In this document: positions 54,663 through 62,443 of the stretch, piece after piece | Position numbering within the stretch: position 1 is the first letter of the stretch | Layout of the letters: every line of letters starts with the position of its first letter | NCBI GenBank assembly: GCA_964439625.1 | Contig: CAYTPI010000008.1 | Span: 1 to 64,000 of the forward strand | Source of the DNA: CAYTPI01 sp964439625 | GTDB taxonomy: Bacteria > Chloroflexota > Anaerolineae > Aggregatilineales > UBA3940 | Reading direction: 5' to 3' | DNA: 64,000 nt | Made by a program: the position numbers and the translations under genes | The notes under the pieces: generated by a model | The model's database searches: none | Told to the model about the DNA's origin: nothing | What the model saw: the letters and a program-made list of their open reading frames with translations, nothing else

Positions 54663-56066
54663 ATGACAGCGGACTATCTGCTCGGTATCGAAGCGCAAGA
54701 GCACGAAATTAATGTTGAGCAGCTTCCGGTGCAGGGCGAACTACCAACATGGCTACGCGGTACCTTGATTCGTAACGGGCCGGGAAAGTGGTCTATTGAA
54801 ACGGATAATTACCGCCATTGGTTTGACGGGCTTGCGATGCTGCACGCCTTTACGATCCATGATGAAGGCGTTTCCTACGCCAACCGCTTTTTACAGTCAC
54901 CTGCATACAAGGCCAATGAAGAAGCAAGGCAGATCACCTACAGTGAGTTTGCTACTGACCCCTGCCGTGGTCTATTCAAACGGGTGATGCAGTTGTTTCA
55001 TGGCCCAGAATTCGGTGGTAACGCCAGTGTGAACCTCACCAAGTTGGCTGACGAATACATCGCTATGACGGAAGTGCCATTAGCTATTCGCTTTGACCCG
55101 GAGACGTTAGAGACGCTTGGGGTCAAACCCTATGACATCGACGGGCAGATGACAACCGCTCACCCTCACTTTAATCATATTCGCAAAGTTGGGCTGAATT
55201 ATGCTGTTGAGCTAAACGTCACCAATAAGTACAACTTCTACTGCATTGAAGGTACCCAAATGAAGCTGCTCGGCAGCGTCCGAGTAGATAAACCTGGCTA
55301 TATCCACAGCTTCGGCATGACGGAAAATTATCTGGTATTGGTGGAATACCCGTTCAAGTTATTGAAGCCATTAAACCTAGCGACCGGGGTGGCTCCGTTC
55401 ATCGAGAATTACAAGTGGCTGCCAGAGCAGCCAACGCGCTTTTTGTTGATCAGCCTCGATAGCGGTGAATTGGTCAAAGAATTTTATGCGGACTCGTTCT
55501 TCTCGTTCCATCATATCAACGCTTTCGAGCGTGACGGCGAGGTCATTGTTGACCTATGTGCCTACGATGATCCTTCTGTGATCGATATGCTCTTCCTCGA
55601 CAAGCTTTACACTGACGGCCCCCCGACCCAACTGAGCCGCTTCCGTCGTTATCGTTTAGACGTGGCGACTGGTGAAACACAGTGGCAGATTATCGGCGAG
55701 GAGTCAATTGACCTGCCGCGCATTCATTACAGCAAGCATAACGGGCGTCCATATCACTTTGTGTATGGCATAGGTACAAACTCCCAATTTGGTAATGATT
55801 TTACTAACCAGCTTGTCAAGATAAATGTAGAGACAGGGGTCACCTTGACGTGGTTCCAAGAAGGGCACTACCCGGGAGAGCCTGTTTTTGTTCCGGCACC
55901 GGAGGGGCAAGCCGAAGATGAGGGCGTTGTGCTCTCAGTCGTATTGGATGCCACTGCTGGATATTCGTACTTGCTTGTGCTGAATGCGCAAGATTTCACC
56001 GAGATGGCGCGTGTTGAGGTATCGCAGCACATTCCATTTGGGTTTCATGGTCAGTTTTTCAATTAA
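54663..56066 (+). CDS. Carotenoid cleavage oxygenase family protein
   Basis: This 467-aa seven-bladed propeller enzyme of the RPE65/CCO family cleaves carotenoids, apocarotenals or stilbenoids with a non-haem Fe(II). The four iron-binding histidines are visible in order: TAHPHFNHIRK, GYIHSFGMTENY, FSFHHINAFE and PFGFHGQFF. The N-terminal LPTWLRGTLIRNGPGKW is the usual opening. Secondary-shell glutamates appear in VLVEYPF. Substrate is unknown; no carotenoid biosynthesis genes are in the window. It lies between lipA and msrB on the same strand. Confidence 0.92.
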   Translation: MTADYLLGIEAQEHEINVEQLPVQGELPTWLRGTLIRNGPGKWSIETDNYRHWFDGLAMLHAFTIHDEGVSYANRFLQSPAYKANEEARQITYSEFATDPCRGLFKRVMQLFHGPEFGGNASVNLTKLADEYIAMTEVPLAIRFDPETLETLGVKPYDIDGQMTTAHPHFNHIRKVGLNYAVELNVTNKYNFYCIEGTQMKLLGSVRVDKPGYIHSFGMTENYLVLVEYPFKLLKPLNLATGVAPFIENYKWLPEQPTRFLLISLDSGELVKEFYADSFFSFHHINAFERDGEVIVDLCAYDDPSVIDMLFLDKLYTDGPPTQLSRFRRYRLDVATGETQWQIIGEESIDLPRIHYSKHNGRPYHFVYGIGTNSQFGNDFTNQLVKINVETGVTLTWFQEGHYPGEPVFVPAPEGQAEDEGVVLSVVLDATAGYSYLLVLNAQDFTEMARVEVSQHIPFGFHGQFFN

Positions 56067-56099
56067 TATTGTATGTCCATTCTACAAGGAGTAATGACG

Positions 56100-56516
56100 A
56101 TGGCTGAGAAGCAGTATGAAGTTCAGAAATCCGAAGAGGAGTGGCGCTCTCAATTAACGCCACAGCAGTATCATATTTTGCGTGAGCATGGCACGGAGCG
56201 GGCCTTTACGGGTCAATTTGTAGATAACAAGAAAGACGGCGTCTACACTTGTGCTGGCTGCGGGCGAGAATTGTTCGCCTCGCAGACTAAGTTTAAGTCT
56301 GGTACCGGTTGGCCCAGCTTCTGGGATGTGGTCAAAGAAGGCAACGTCGAACTGCGCGATGACTTTAGCCTGTTCATGCGGCGGGTCGAGGTGCTATGCA
56401 GCCGCTGTGGTGGGCACCTTGGGCATGTCTTTGAGGACGGCCCGCGTGATACAACCGGGCTGCGCTACTGCATCAATTCAGCAGCATTGGGCTTCAAGGA
56501 GCAAGATGCAGAGTAA
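56100..56516 (+). CDS. msrB: Peptide methionine-R-sulfoxide reductase MsrB
   Basis: This 138-aa repair enzyme reduces methionine-R-sulfoxide. Zinc cysteines are two CxxC pairs, Cys51/Cys54 (CAGC) and Cys100/Cys103 (CSRC), and the catalytic cysteine is Cys124 in LRYCINSAAL. FKSGTGWPSF and GGHLGHVFEDGP are family signatures. Three in-frame ATGs precede the domain; the one at 56100 is best spaced (eight bases) from AAGGAG. It is 33 bp after the carotenoid oxygenase and followed by a terminator. Confidence 0.95.
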   Translation: MAEKQYEVQKSEEEWRSQLTPQQYHILREHGTERAFTGQFVDNKKDGVYTCAGCGRELFASQTKFKSGTGWPSFWDVVKEGNVELRDDFSLFMRRVEVLCSRCGGHLGHVFEDGPRDTTGLRYCINSAALGFKEQDAE

Positions 56517-56548
56517 GTTTTGCTGCGATTAGCATAGTAGTATGAAAG

Positions 56549-56587
56549 AAGCAGCTGCTCACATACACAAGCGGCTGCTTTTCTTGT
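56549..56587 (+). terminator. Intrinsic terminator after msrB
   Basis: AAGCAGCTGCT (56549-56559) pairs with AGCGGCTGCTT (56570-56580), 11 pairs with one G-U, ten-base loop, followed by TTCTTG. It starts 33 bp past the msrB stop and 18 bp before the ligase gene. Confidence 0.75.
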
Positions 56588-56605
56588 TAGGCATTGTGGA
56601 GACTG

Positions 56606-57448
56606 ATGAACATTTTACAAGAGTACCCTGTCGAAAGATGGCGTCTGATCGTCCATGATGACCCATTGGATGGTGCACGCAACATGGCAGTTGATGAGGC
56701 GATTACTGAAGCCGTTAGCGAAGGTTTTGTGCTACCAACACTGCGCTTTTACGCATGGGAACCAGCTTGCCTATCTCTGGGATACGGTCAGCGAGCGCGC
56801 ACGGTTGATTTTGACCGCCTCGATGACTTTGGCTGGTGCACAGTAAGGCGCTCAACCGGAGGGCAGGCCATTCTTCACACAGATGAACTGACTTACTCGA
56901 TCAGCGTAGGTAAACATAACCCACGGGTTGAGGGTGATGTTGTGCACAGTTACTGGCGCTTGAGCCGTGGCTTGGTCGCTGGCATTGAAGCGCTGGGAGC
57001 TAACGTCCGCTCAGAACCAAAATCACCCGGCACACCTAAAGAAACTGGGCCAGTATGCTTCGAGGTACCCTCAGATTATGAGATTACGGCAGTAGGTAAG
57101 AAGTTACTAGGCAGCGCCCAGCGTCGTCGCGGAGAGACAGTTTTGCAGCATGGCACATTACCACTGACGGGCGACATCACCCGCATCTGTGACGCTTTAA
57201 TATACGCCTCAGAAGAACAACGTGAGACCGCTCGGCAGCGAGTCTATGAGCGCGCTATTACTCTAGAGGACGCGCTTGGAGCCACGATTAGCTTCAACGA
57301 AACTTTTGAGGCGTTGGCCTATGGTTTTCAATCGGCCCTAAACATTGAATTGACACATGAAGACTTAACCGATGGGGAGCTAGTGCGATCAGAGGAATTG
57401 GCTGAAACGCGGTATGGTACCCGCGAATGGGCCCTTCGTCGGTTGTAA
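56606..57448 (+). CDS. LipM-like octanoyltransferase / lipoate-protein ligase A family
   Basis: This 280-aa protein of the biotin/lipoate A/B ligase fold moves octanoate from acyl carrier protein onto lipoyl domains. Features are LDGARNMAVDEAI at the start, RRSTGGQAILH at 81-91, and Cys151 in CFEVPSDYEITAVG. That cysteine is the expected LipM nucleophile. Then GKKLLGSAQRRRGETVLQHG carries the conserved lysine. The Cys and RRRGETVLQHG favour LipM over LplA. The ATG at 56606 has TGGAG upstream; a TTG twelve bases earlier is a poorer choice. Together with LipA it would complete lipoate synthesis. Confidence 0.88.
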   Translation: MNILQEYPVERWRLIVHDDPLDGARNMAVDEAITEAVSEGFVLPTLRFYAWEPACLSLGYGQRARTVDFDRLDDFGWCTVRRSTGGQAILHTDELTYSISVGKHNPRVEGDVVHSYWRLSRGLVAGIEALGANVRSEPKSPGTPKETGPVCFEVPSDYEITAVGKKLLGSAQRRRGETVLQHGTLPLTGDITRICDALIYASEEQRETARQRVYERAITLEDALGATISFNETFEALAYGFQSALNIELTHEDLTDGELVRSEELAETRYGTREWALRRL

Positions 57449-57456
57449 GTTGGTTG

Positions 57457-58182
57457 CTACGGTGCACTAACCAGAAAAGCACCGGCAGCCCAACCAGTAC
57501 GAGTCGGGTCTGCTGGGTCACTGATGTTCCACCAAGTAAAGCCATCGGCCTCTGCTGGGCCACCGACCACGTTGAAGATTTCACCATCTACAGCGATTAA
57601 AAAAATCGGGAAGGCAACGCCTGCACCTTCTCGCACAGATAGTCCAGCTTGTTCTGTCCCGATCACAATCACTGTGCTGCCAACTGCAATTGGTTGGGGA
57701 GCAGGTGTCGCTGTAATAACAGGCTGTTCTGGCGCTGCCTGCACGGCTGGCGGAGCCGCTGGTTCGCTGGTTTCAGTTGTAGGCGTAGCAGTAATCACCA
57801 CGAAGACGAGTGTTGGCGTTGGCCCATCGCTGACGGCGACAGCACTGATATTGCCTAGCAGGATGAACCCCCAAATCGCCCCAGTGATGACAAGCACTAC
57901 GGCGGCAACAATCAGGAACATCCACCAAGGTGGGCCTCCCTTTCGAGCCGCACGTGCCCTCTGCTCAACCCGTGTCCGTGTGCGTGGCGTCAGCGGGGCC
58001 GGGTTTGGAGCCGTTTGGTGCTTCTTATCATTGATTGACACCGCTACGTGAATCTGCGTAGCCTCATCGGTGACGGGCAAGCGGCTGCTCCGTTGCCGAA
58101 GGTCATCTTCAGTTACCGCTTCGGAGTCAATAATGGAATTATTTTGGGTTGTATTGTCATCTGAGGGCGGCAAATCTTGCAT
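57457..58182 (-). CDS. Membrane-anchored SH3-like domain protein
   Basis: This 241-aa protein has a polar Asn/Thr/Arg-rich cytoplasmic part (1-85), one transmembrane helix at about 86-109, a Pro/Ala/Thr stalk (125-160) and a C-terminal bacterial SH3-like domain (about 165-238: STVIVIGTEQAGLSVREGAG, FPIFLIAVDGEIFNVVGG, GWAAGAFLV). The layout mirrors the ectodomain of the third kinase. Its start abuts the stop of the cNMP-binding SpoIIE phosphatase with no gap, so they are probably co-expressed. Wall binding is the family expectation. Confidence 0.82.
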   Translation of the reverse strand: MQDLPPSDDNTTQNNSIIDSEAVTEDDLRQRSSRLPVTDEATQIHVAVSINDKKHQTAPNPAPLTPRTRTRVEQRARAARKGGPPWWMFLIVAAVVLVITGAIWGFILLGNISAVAVSDGPTPTLVFVVITATPTTETSEPAAPPAVQAAPEQPVITATPAPQPIAVGSTVIVIGTEQAGLSVREGAGVAFPIFLIAVDGEIFNVVGGPAEADGFTWWNISDPADPTRTGWAAGAFLVSAP

Positions 58183-59442
58183 TTACTCGTCGACTTTCAC
58201 GACCACGAAAGTAAAATCATCAAAGGCATCTTGATGCTGCCGGTGTCGAATGACTTCGGTCAACACACCGCTGGCGATAGTATCTGCTGGCTCAGCATGA
58301 AGGTGCTGAGTCACATTGAACAGACGGTCGCGCCCGAATGGCTCGCCCTCTGGGTTACGCATGTCTGTAACGCCATCACTGAACAGCATCAGGACGTCAC
58401 CAGGGTGCAACTGCACGGAACGCTCTTCAAATACAGGTGCCGGGTCATTCCAAAGGCCCAGAAAGCGGCCTTGACCGCTATCAAAAGTTTCGATCTCGCC
58501 GTTTGCTCGCATGACGGTTGGCTCTTCGTGCCCAGCCCGAACATATAAGAAAATGCCTGTTTTAGGGTCAATCTGCCCATAGATTACTGTGACGAACATC
58601 TCGTAGTCTGTTGCGTTGATCAGCCCCTCGTGTACGGCTCGCACGACATCGACAAGATTGTCGTAGTGGGCCCCTTCCGTCAAGAATAATGTGCGAGCAA
58701 CCGCCATGAATAAAGCGGCATGTGGCCCTTTGTCTGAAACATCAGCGATTAGCAAGGTAACTTTGCCATTGGGTAATTCACGAATGTCGTAGAAGTCACC
58801 GGCGACGCGGCGTGCTGGTTGAAATTGAGCAGCAAAAGTGTAGCCATCAATGCTTGGCACACCGTTTGGAAGTAGACTGCGTTGGGCCTGGCCAGCAATA
58901 GTTAGTTGGGCTTCAAGTGCTGCCCGCGCGACTCGATGCTCTTGGGCCGCTTCTAGATCAGCATAGGCTTTTGCTAACGCTTGATTACGCTCTTCAAGAT
59001 CGTTGATGGCACGACGGTCAGTCTCGCGGATGATGTTGATCATCGTTTCGAGGAGATTGCGCGCCATTGCCGGGCTGGTGTCAAACACTTGGTCGAACTG
59101 CTCTTTGGTGATCTCAATGACTTCACTGGGGAGCAGCGTTGTCACGGTAGCAGTACGCTTTCCTTCTGGGGCAATCAAGGCGATTTCACCGAAGTAGGCC
59201 CCTTTGGTCAACACACCAACGATGAAATCCTCGTCATCGTCGATTGATTTTGAGATCACCACCCGACCTTCTGTCAGGACAAAGAATGTACTGGCGGGCT
59301 CGCCCTCTTGGCATAATTTGCTATTAGGCGGGTAACTCTTCTTGACGCCAAACTGCTTGAGCATGTTGATGGCGTCTTTCCCAAGCCCTTTAAAGGCGGC
59401 ATTAATGACCGCTGTACTACCTTCTTTGCGCATACTTCTCAT
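58183..59442 (-). CDS. Cyclic-nucleotide-binding domain fused to SpoIIE-type PP2C phosphatase
   Basis: The 419-aa protein starts with a CNB (Crp-like) domain at about 35-150 (LCQEGEPASTFFVLTEGRVVI, GAYFGEIALIAPEGKRTATV). A coiled-coil linker follows at about 160-200 (INDLEERNQALAKAYADLEAA). A PP2C-like SpoIIE domain fills 215-419, with ARRVAGDFYDIRELPN, LLIADVSDKGPHAALFMA and MLFSDGVTDMRN carrying the metal-binding aspartates. It should dephosphorylate Ser/Thr in response to a cyclic nucleotide, a possible opponent to the kinases in the window. The ATG at 59440-59442 follows GGAG; 13 upstream codons are not domain-like. Its stop touches the SH3 protein start. Confidence 0.9.
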   Translation of the reverse strand: MRSMRKEGSTAVINAAFKGLGKDAINMLKQFGVKKSYPPNSKLCQEGEPASTFFVLTEGRVVISKSIDDDEDFIVGVLTKGAYFGEIALIAPEGKRTATVTTLLPSEVIEITKEQFDQVFDTSPAMARNLLETMINIIRETDRRAINDLEERNQALAKAYADLEAAQEHRVARAALEAQLTIAGQAQRSLLPNGVPSIDGYTFAAQFQPARRVAGDFYDIRELPNGKVTLLIADVSDKGPHAALFMAVARTLFLTEGAHYDNLVDVVRAVHEGLINATDYEMFVTVIYGQIDPKTGIFLYVRAGHEEPTVMRANGEIETFDSGQGRFLGLWNDPAPVFEERSVQLHPGDVLMLFSDGVTDMRNPEGEPFGRDRLFNVTQHLHAEPADTIASGVLTEVIRHRQHQDAFDDFTFVVVKVDE

Positions 59443-59543
59443 CGTCAATTCTCCTACCTGATCGCATCTATTGTAACGCAAGATGCAGCGACGAGTTTCA
59501 CCCTAAAGAATGGAAGAGCTCGATGTACCGTCAGAGCAATAGT

Positions 59544-59572
59544 TTGTGACTAATAGCACAATCAGGTATACT
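59544..59572 (+). promoter_or_regulatory. Candidate promoter of the CSD-DEAD helicase
   Basis: TTGTGA (59544-59549) and TATACT (59567-59572) are separated by exactly 17 bp. Predicted transcription would begin near 59579, giving a leader of about 95 nt. No other candidate in this gap is as good. Confidence 0.6.
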
Positions 59573-59597
59573 TTATATTGTAGATTAATAAAATACA

Positions 59598-59650
59598 CTG
59601 CTGAGAATAACCACGTCCGGCTACAAGTCGGACTTTTTGTTTGTCAGCAG
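59598..59650 (+). promoter_or_regulatory. Structured leader with nested terminator-like hairpin
   Basis: CTGCTGA (59598-59604) can pair with TCAGCAG (59644-59650), enclosing an inner stem GTCCG/CGGAC (59615-59619 with 59629-59633) followed directly by TTTTT. The inner hairpin plus T5 looks like a weak intrinsic terminator and the outer stem ends just ahead of the ribosome site AAAGGG. It may be an attenuator or temperature-sensitive element for the cold-shock helicase; only the pairing is seen. Confidence 0.5.
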
Positions 59651-59674
59651 GCCAAGTAACAGTTGAAAGGGTCA

Positions 59675-61135
59675 ATGTTGACAAATAATACAGTCCGCGG
59701 TGTTGTCCAGTGGTACAGCATGCGCAAAGGTTATGGTTTTATCGTTCTTGATAGTGATAGCGAAGATGTTTTTCTACATCACTCCACGCTGCCAAGAAGC
59801 GTCCAGGATCAACTGCAGGGTGGCACCACGGTTCAATTTCAGATTAAACAGGGTGAACGGGGGCCTATGGCTACCGACCTTATCATTATTGAGCAGGGCG
59901 GTGTTGTACCATCAAAAGATGGTAATGTCCCGACTCCCAAGGAGACCACGTCGCAGCGTAATACATCCACCTCATCCATTGCTGACAACGGTACGTTTGG
60001 AACGCTAGGTATTGAGGCTGCATTAGTCAAGGCTGTTAGAGACCTTGGTTTTGAACAACCGACACCTATTCAAGCAGAAGCTATTCCGCAAGTCTTAACA
60101 GGTGAAGATGTTCTAGGGTGTGCGCAGACTGGTACTGGCAAGACAGCAGCATTTTCACTGCCCATGTTAGATCGCTTACTACAGTCTGCAAATGGTAATC
60201 GTAACAATAGTCGACGCGTTATCCGGGCGGCGGTGCTGGCACCAACGCGTGAGCTTGCCATCCAAATTGGCGCAGATATCAAGGATTACGCTAAGTATAC
60301 TGATCTGCGACACACAGTGATATTTGGTGGGGTTGGGCAGCATCCACAGGTCAAGGCCTTGAAGAAGGGCATTGATATTCTGGTCGCAACGCCAGGACGC
60401 TTACTTGATCTCATTGGTCAAGGCCATGTTGACCTATCGCACGTCGAGATATTTGTTCTGGATGAGGCAGACCGCATGCTGGACATGGGGTTCATCCATG
60501 ATGTTAAGCGAGTGTTGAAACTGATTCGAGATGACAGCCAGATGTTGATGTTCTCTGCCACAATGGACAAGAACGTCACCAAGTTTGCCAGAGATGTTCT
60601 GAGCAACCCGCGGCGCGTCAATATTGCGCCAGAACAAGTTACAACCGAATTAATAGACCAGTTAGTATTGTTCGTTCCAAAGCGGCAAAAGCAAGATATG
60701 CTTGAGCAGGTGCTGAATAAGCAAGACGTAACTCGCGCACTGGTATTTACGCGGACAAAGCACGGTGCGAATCGTGTGGTCAAGAAGTTGATTCACAAGG
60801 GAATCAGCGCAGAACCAATTCATGGCAACAAATCGCAGACAGCCCGTCAAAGAGCTTTGAAGAACTTTCGTAATGGCAAGACGCGAGTTCTTGTGGCGAC
60901 TGATGTCGCTTCACGGGGTATTGATGTTGACGAGATTTCGCACGTCATTCAGTACGACTTGCCCAACGAACCGGAGACCTACGTTCACCGTATTGGGCGG
61001 ACAGGGCGAGCCGGGGCAGAAGGCATCGCGCTCTCTTTTTGTGACGATAGCGAACGTTCCTATTTGAAGTCGATTGAGCGGCTTACTGGGCAGCGTATTC
61101 CAGTCATCACAGAATACAAAATGTCGAAGAACTAA
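59675..61135 (+). CDS. DEAD-box RNA helicase with N-terminal cold-shock domain
   Basis: The 486-aa product fuses a cold-shock domain (about 8-75: RNP1-like KGYGFIV, RNP2 DVFLHHS) to a full DEAD-box core. Helicase motifs are the Q motif (LGFEQPTPIQAEAIP), AQTGTGKTAAF (about 149-159), LAPTRELA, VLDEADRMLDMGF (about 262), FSATMDKN and HRIGRTGRAGAEG. The ATG at 59675 after AAAGGG is preferred to a TTG 12 bases upstream. CSD plus helicase in one chain would couple RNA chaperoning and unwinding, likely for cold adaptation or ribosome assembly. It is followed by a strong terminator. Confidence 0.92.
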   Translation: MLTNNTVRGVVQWYSMRKGYGFIVLDSDSEDVFLHHSTLPRSVQDQLQGGTTVQFQIKQGERGPMATDLIIIEQGGVVPSKDGNVPTPKETTSQRNTSTSSIADNGTFGTLGIEAALVKAVRDLGFEQPTPIQAEAIPQVLTGEDVLGCAQTGTGKTAAFSLPMLDRLLQSANGNRNNSRRVIRAAVLAPTRELAIQIGADIKDYAKYTDLRHTVIFGGVGQHPQVKALKKGIDILVATPGRLLDLIGQGHVDLSHVEIFVLDEADRMLDMGFIHDVKRVLKLIRDDSQMLMFSATMDKNVTKFARDVLSNPRRVNIAPEQVTTELIDQLVLFVPKRQKQDMLEQVLNKQDVTRALVFTRTKHGANRVVKKLIHKGISAEPIHGNKSQTARQRALKNFRNGKTRVLVATDVASRGIDVDEISHVIQYDLPNEPETYVHRIGRTGRAGAEGIALSFCDDSERSYLKSIERLTGQRIPVITEYKMSKN

Positions 61136-61159
61136 ACTGAGACAGATCTTACAAGATCA

Positions 61160-61195
61160 AAAATCAGCGTCTGAAATAGGGCGCTGATTTTTTAT
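61160..61195. terminator. Bidirectional intrinsic terminator
   Basis: AAAATCAGCG (61160-61169) pairs with CGCTGATTTT (61182-61191) in a 10-bp stem with a 12-base loop, followed by TTTATT. The A-rich left flank serves the opposite strand. The convergent sulfotransferase frame ends inside the right tail at 61192-61194. Confidence 0.8.
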
Positions 61196-62058
61196 TCTAG
61201 ACTGACATTAGATAGGGCGCTGGCAAGAGCCTGCTCGTAGAGTAAGCCTGTCATCTCTTGGATTACCTGTATTTCTGTAGCGGCGAGCTTGGTTTGGTAC
61301 TGTCCGATAGATTTCGTGCTGATGCTAAAGGCGCGCAAGCCATGAGTCGAATTGGAAACGACTGGCATCTGGTTGAATGTTGGCCTCAACAACGCTGGCG
61401 TGAAGTCAATCCCTAACCACGCTGTGACTCCACGCATAACTGTCTCCGGCTGCCGTACTAAATCCTCAAAGCTGACGATCAGCGTTTGCTCAGGGTAACC
61501 ACGATGCAGCGTCAAAGCGGCTTCAGTTGATGCAATCCATCCCTCTTGAATAGACTCCAACAACGCCCAACCGTCAGTAGGACGCTGAGTGTCAAGGCTG
61601 TGCCAGCGAGGGTCAACCATATGAAAGCGGGCCGAGGCAAACCAATCCAATGGATCGCGCACAAGTGTTATAAAACGTCCATCAGGGTAAACGTCAAAGA
61701 AGTGATGCATGCTGTCGATGTTGGCATTCATCCGAGGAATAAAGCCAAGCACATACTGTTTGGGCCCTGTGTACAAATTATGGTTATCCAACCAAGCATT
61801 GAAGTACGACGTCATATAGGCGTTGAGGACGGTCCGCTCTGATGAGACCAACCCGAACAACTGCATTTCAAAAATGTCGCGCTGAAGCGGTGGACTGTGT
61901 AAGAATGGCAATGGTTGATCACGTTCTGAAGGCCGCAACCCTTTAAGCGTCAAATAGATAAGGCGTTTGTGGTACAACTGATGGAACCACACATCGAGAT
62001 TTTCCTCTTGTAAATCGAAACGAGGCCAATGATGGCTTTCAGGATAGCCAATCAGCAT
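61192..62058 (-). CDS. Sulfotransferase-like protein, N-terminus unresolved
   Basis: This protein of 288 or more aa resembles PAPS-dependent sulfotransferases. The ATG at 62056-62058 has no ribosome site and would omit the cofactor loop. Homology continues upstream in frame: QPLILISQAVRSGGTLLARL (5'-phosphosulfate loop) is encoded just before it. Inside the given frame, TLVRDPLDWFASARFH matches the 3'-phosphate-binding Arg-Asp-Pro motif and LIVSFEDLVRQPETVMRGV is the usual C-terminal helix. It may sulfate sugars or lipids of the envelope. It converges on the helicase gene. Low confidence applies to the start, not to the family. Confidence 0.75.
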   Translation of the reverse strand: MLIGYPESHHWPRFDLQEENLDVWFHQLYHKRLIYLTLKGLRPSERDQPLPFLHSPPLQRDIFEMQLFGLVSSERTVLNAYMTSYFNAWLDNHNLYTGPKQYVLGFIPRMNANIDSMHHFFDVYPDGRFITLVRDPLDWFASARFHMVDPRWHSLDTQRPTDGWALLESIQEGWIASTEAALTLHRGYPEQTLIVSFEDLVRQPETVMRGVTAWLGIDFTPALLRPTFNQMPVVSNSTHGLRAFSISTKSIGQYQTKLAATEIQVIQEMTGLLYEQALASALSNVSLE

Positions 62059-62301
62059 TTCGTAGCCGTAGGTGTGTAGTTGCGGATGCGAGTCAAAGAG
62101 GCGAGCAAGTAACGTACCACCTGAACGAACTGCCTGTGAAATTAGGATAAGCGGTTGCTCAATGAGGATGGGGTGTTCAGTGCGCTGGCGAGTGATGTTC
62201 TGAAAGTACCTGCTGTGATCGCGTGGGTCGAAGTGCGTTAGCTGTGTACCTTTGGTGGCAACGTCAGTAAGATAGACAGAACAACTTTGCTGCGTACAAA
62301 G
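62059..62301 (-). other. In-frame upstream extension of the sulfotransferase without a standard start
   Basis: The sulfotransferase frame is open from 62058 back to a TGA at 62302-62304 (81 codons) and encodes the cofactor loop, but contains no ATG, GTG or TTG codon. Either translation uses a rare start such as ATT or ATC near 62160-62180, or a frameshift or small loss removed the start. The segment lies between the gene and tRNA-Glu. Confidence 0.7.
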
Positions 62302-62316
62302 TCACTGATAATATTA

Positions 62317-62389
62317 TGCCCCATACGGGACTCGAACCCGTGTTTCCGCCTTGAGAGGGCAGCGTCCTGGGCCGCTAGACGAATGGGGC
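62317..62389 (-). tRNA. tRNA-Glu (anticodon CTC)
   Basis: A 73-nt cloverleaf reads on the minus strand from GCCCCAT (acceptor, complement of 62383-62389) to ATGGGGC plus discriminator A. The anticodon stem CTGCC/GGCGG holds the seven-base loop CTCTCAA with anticodon CTC. The T arm is ACGGG-TTCGAGT-CCCGT. The 3' CCA is not encoded. It decodes GAG. Confidence 0.95.
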
Positions 62390-62443
62390 TTACAGGATCA
62401 GGACTATACCATTCCCCTATATGAACGTCAATATGAAGTTTGT

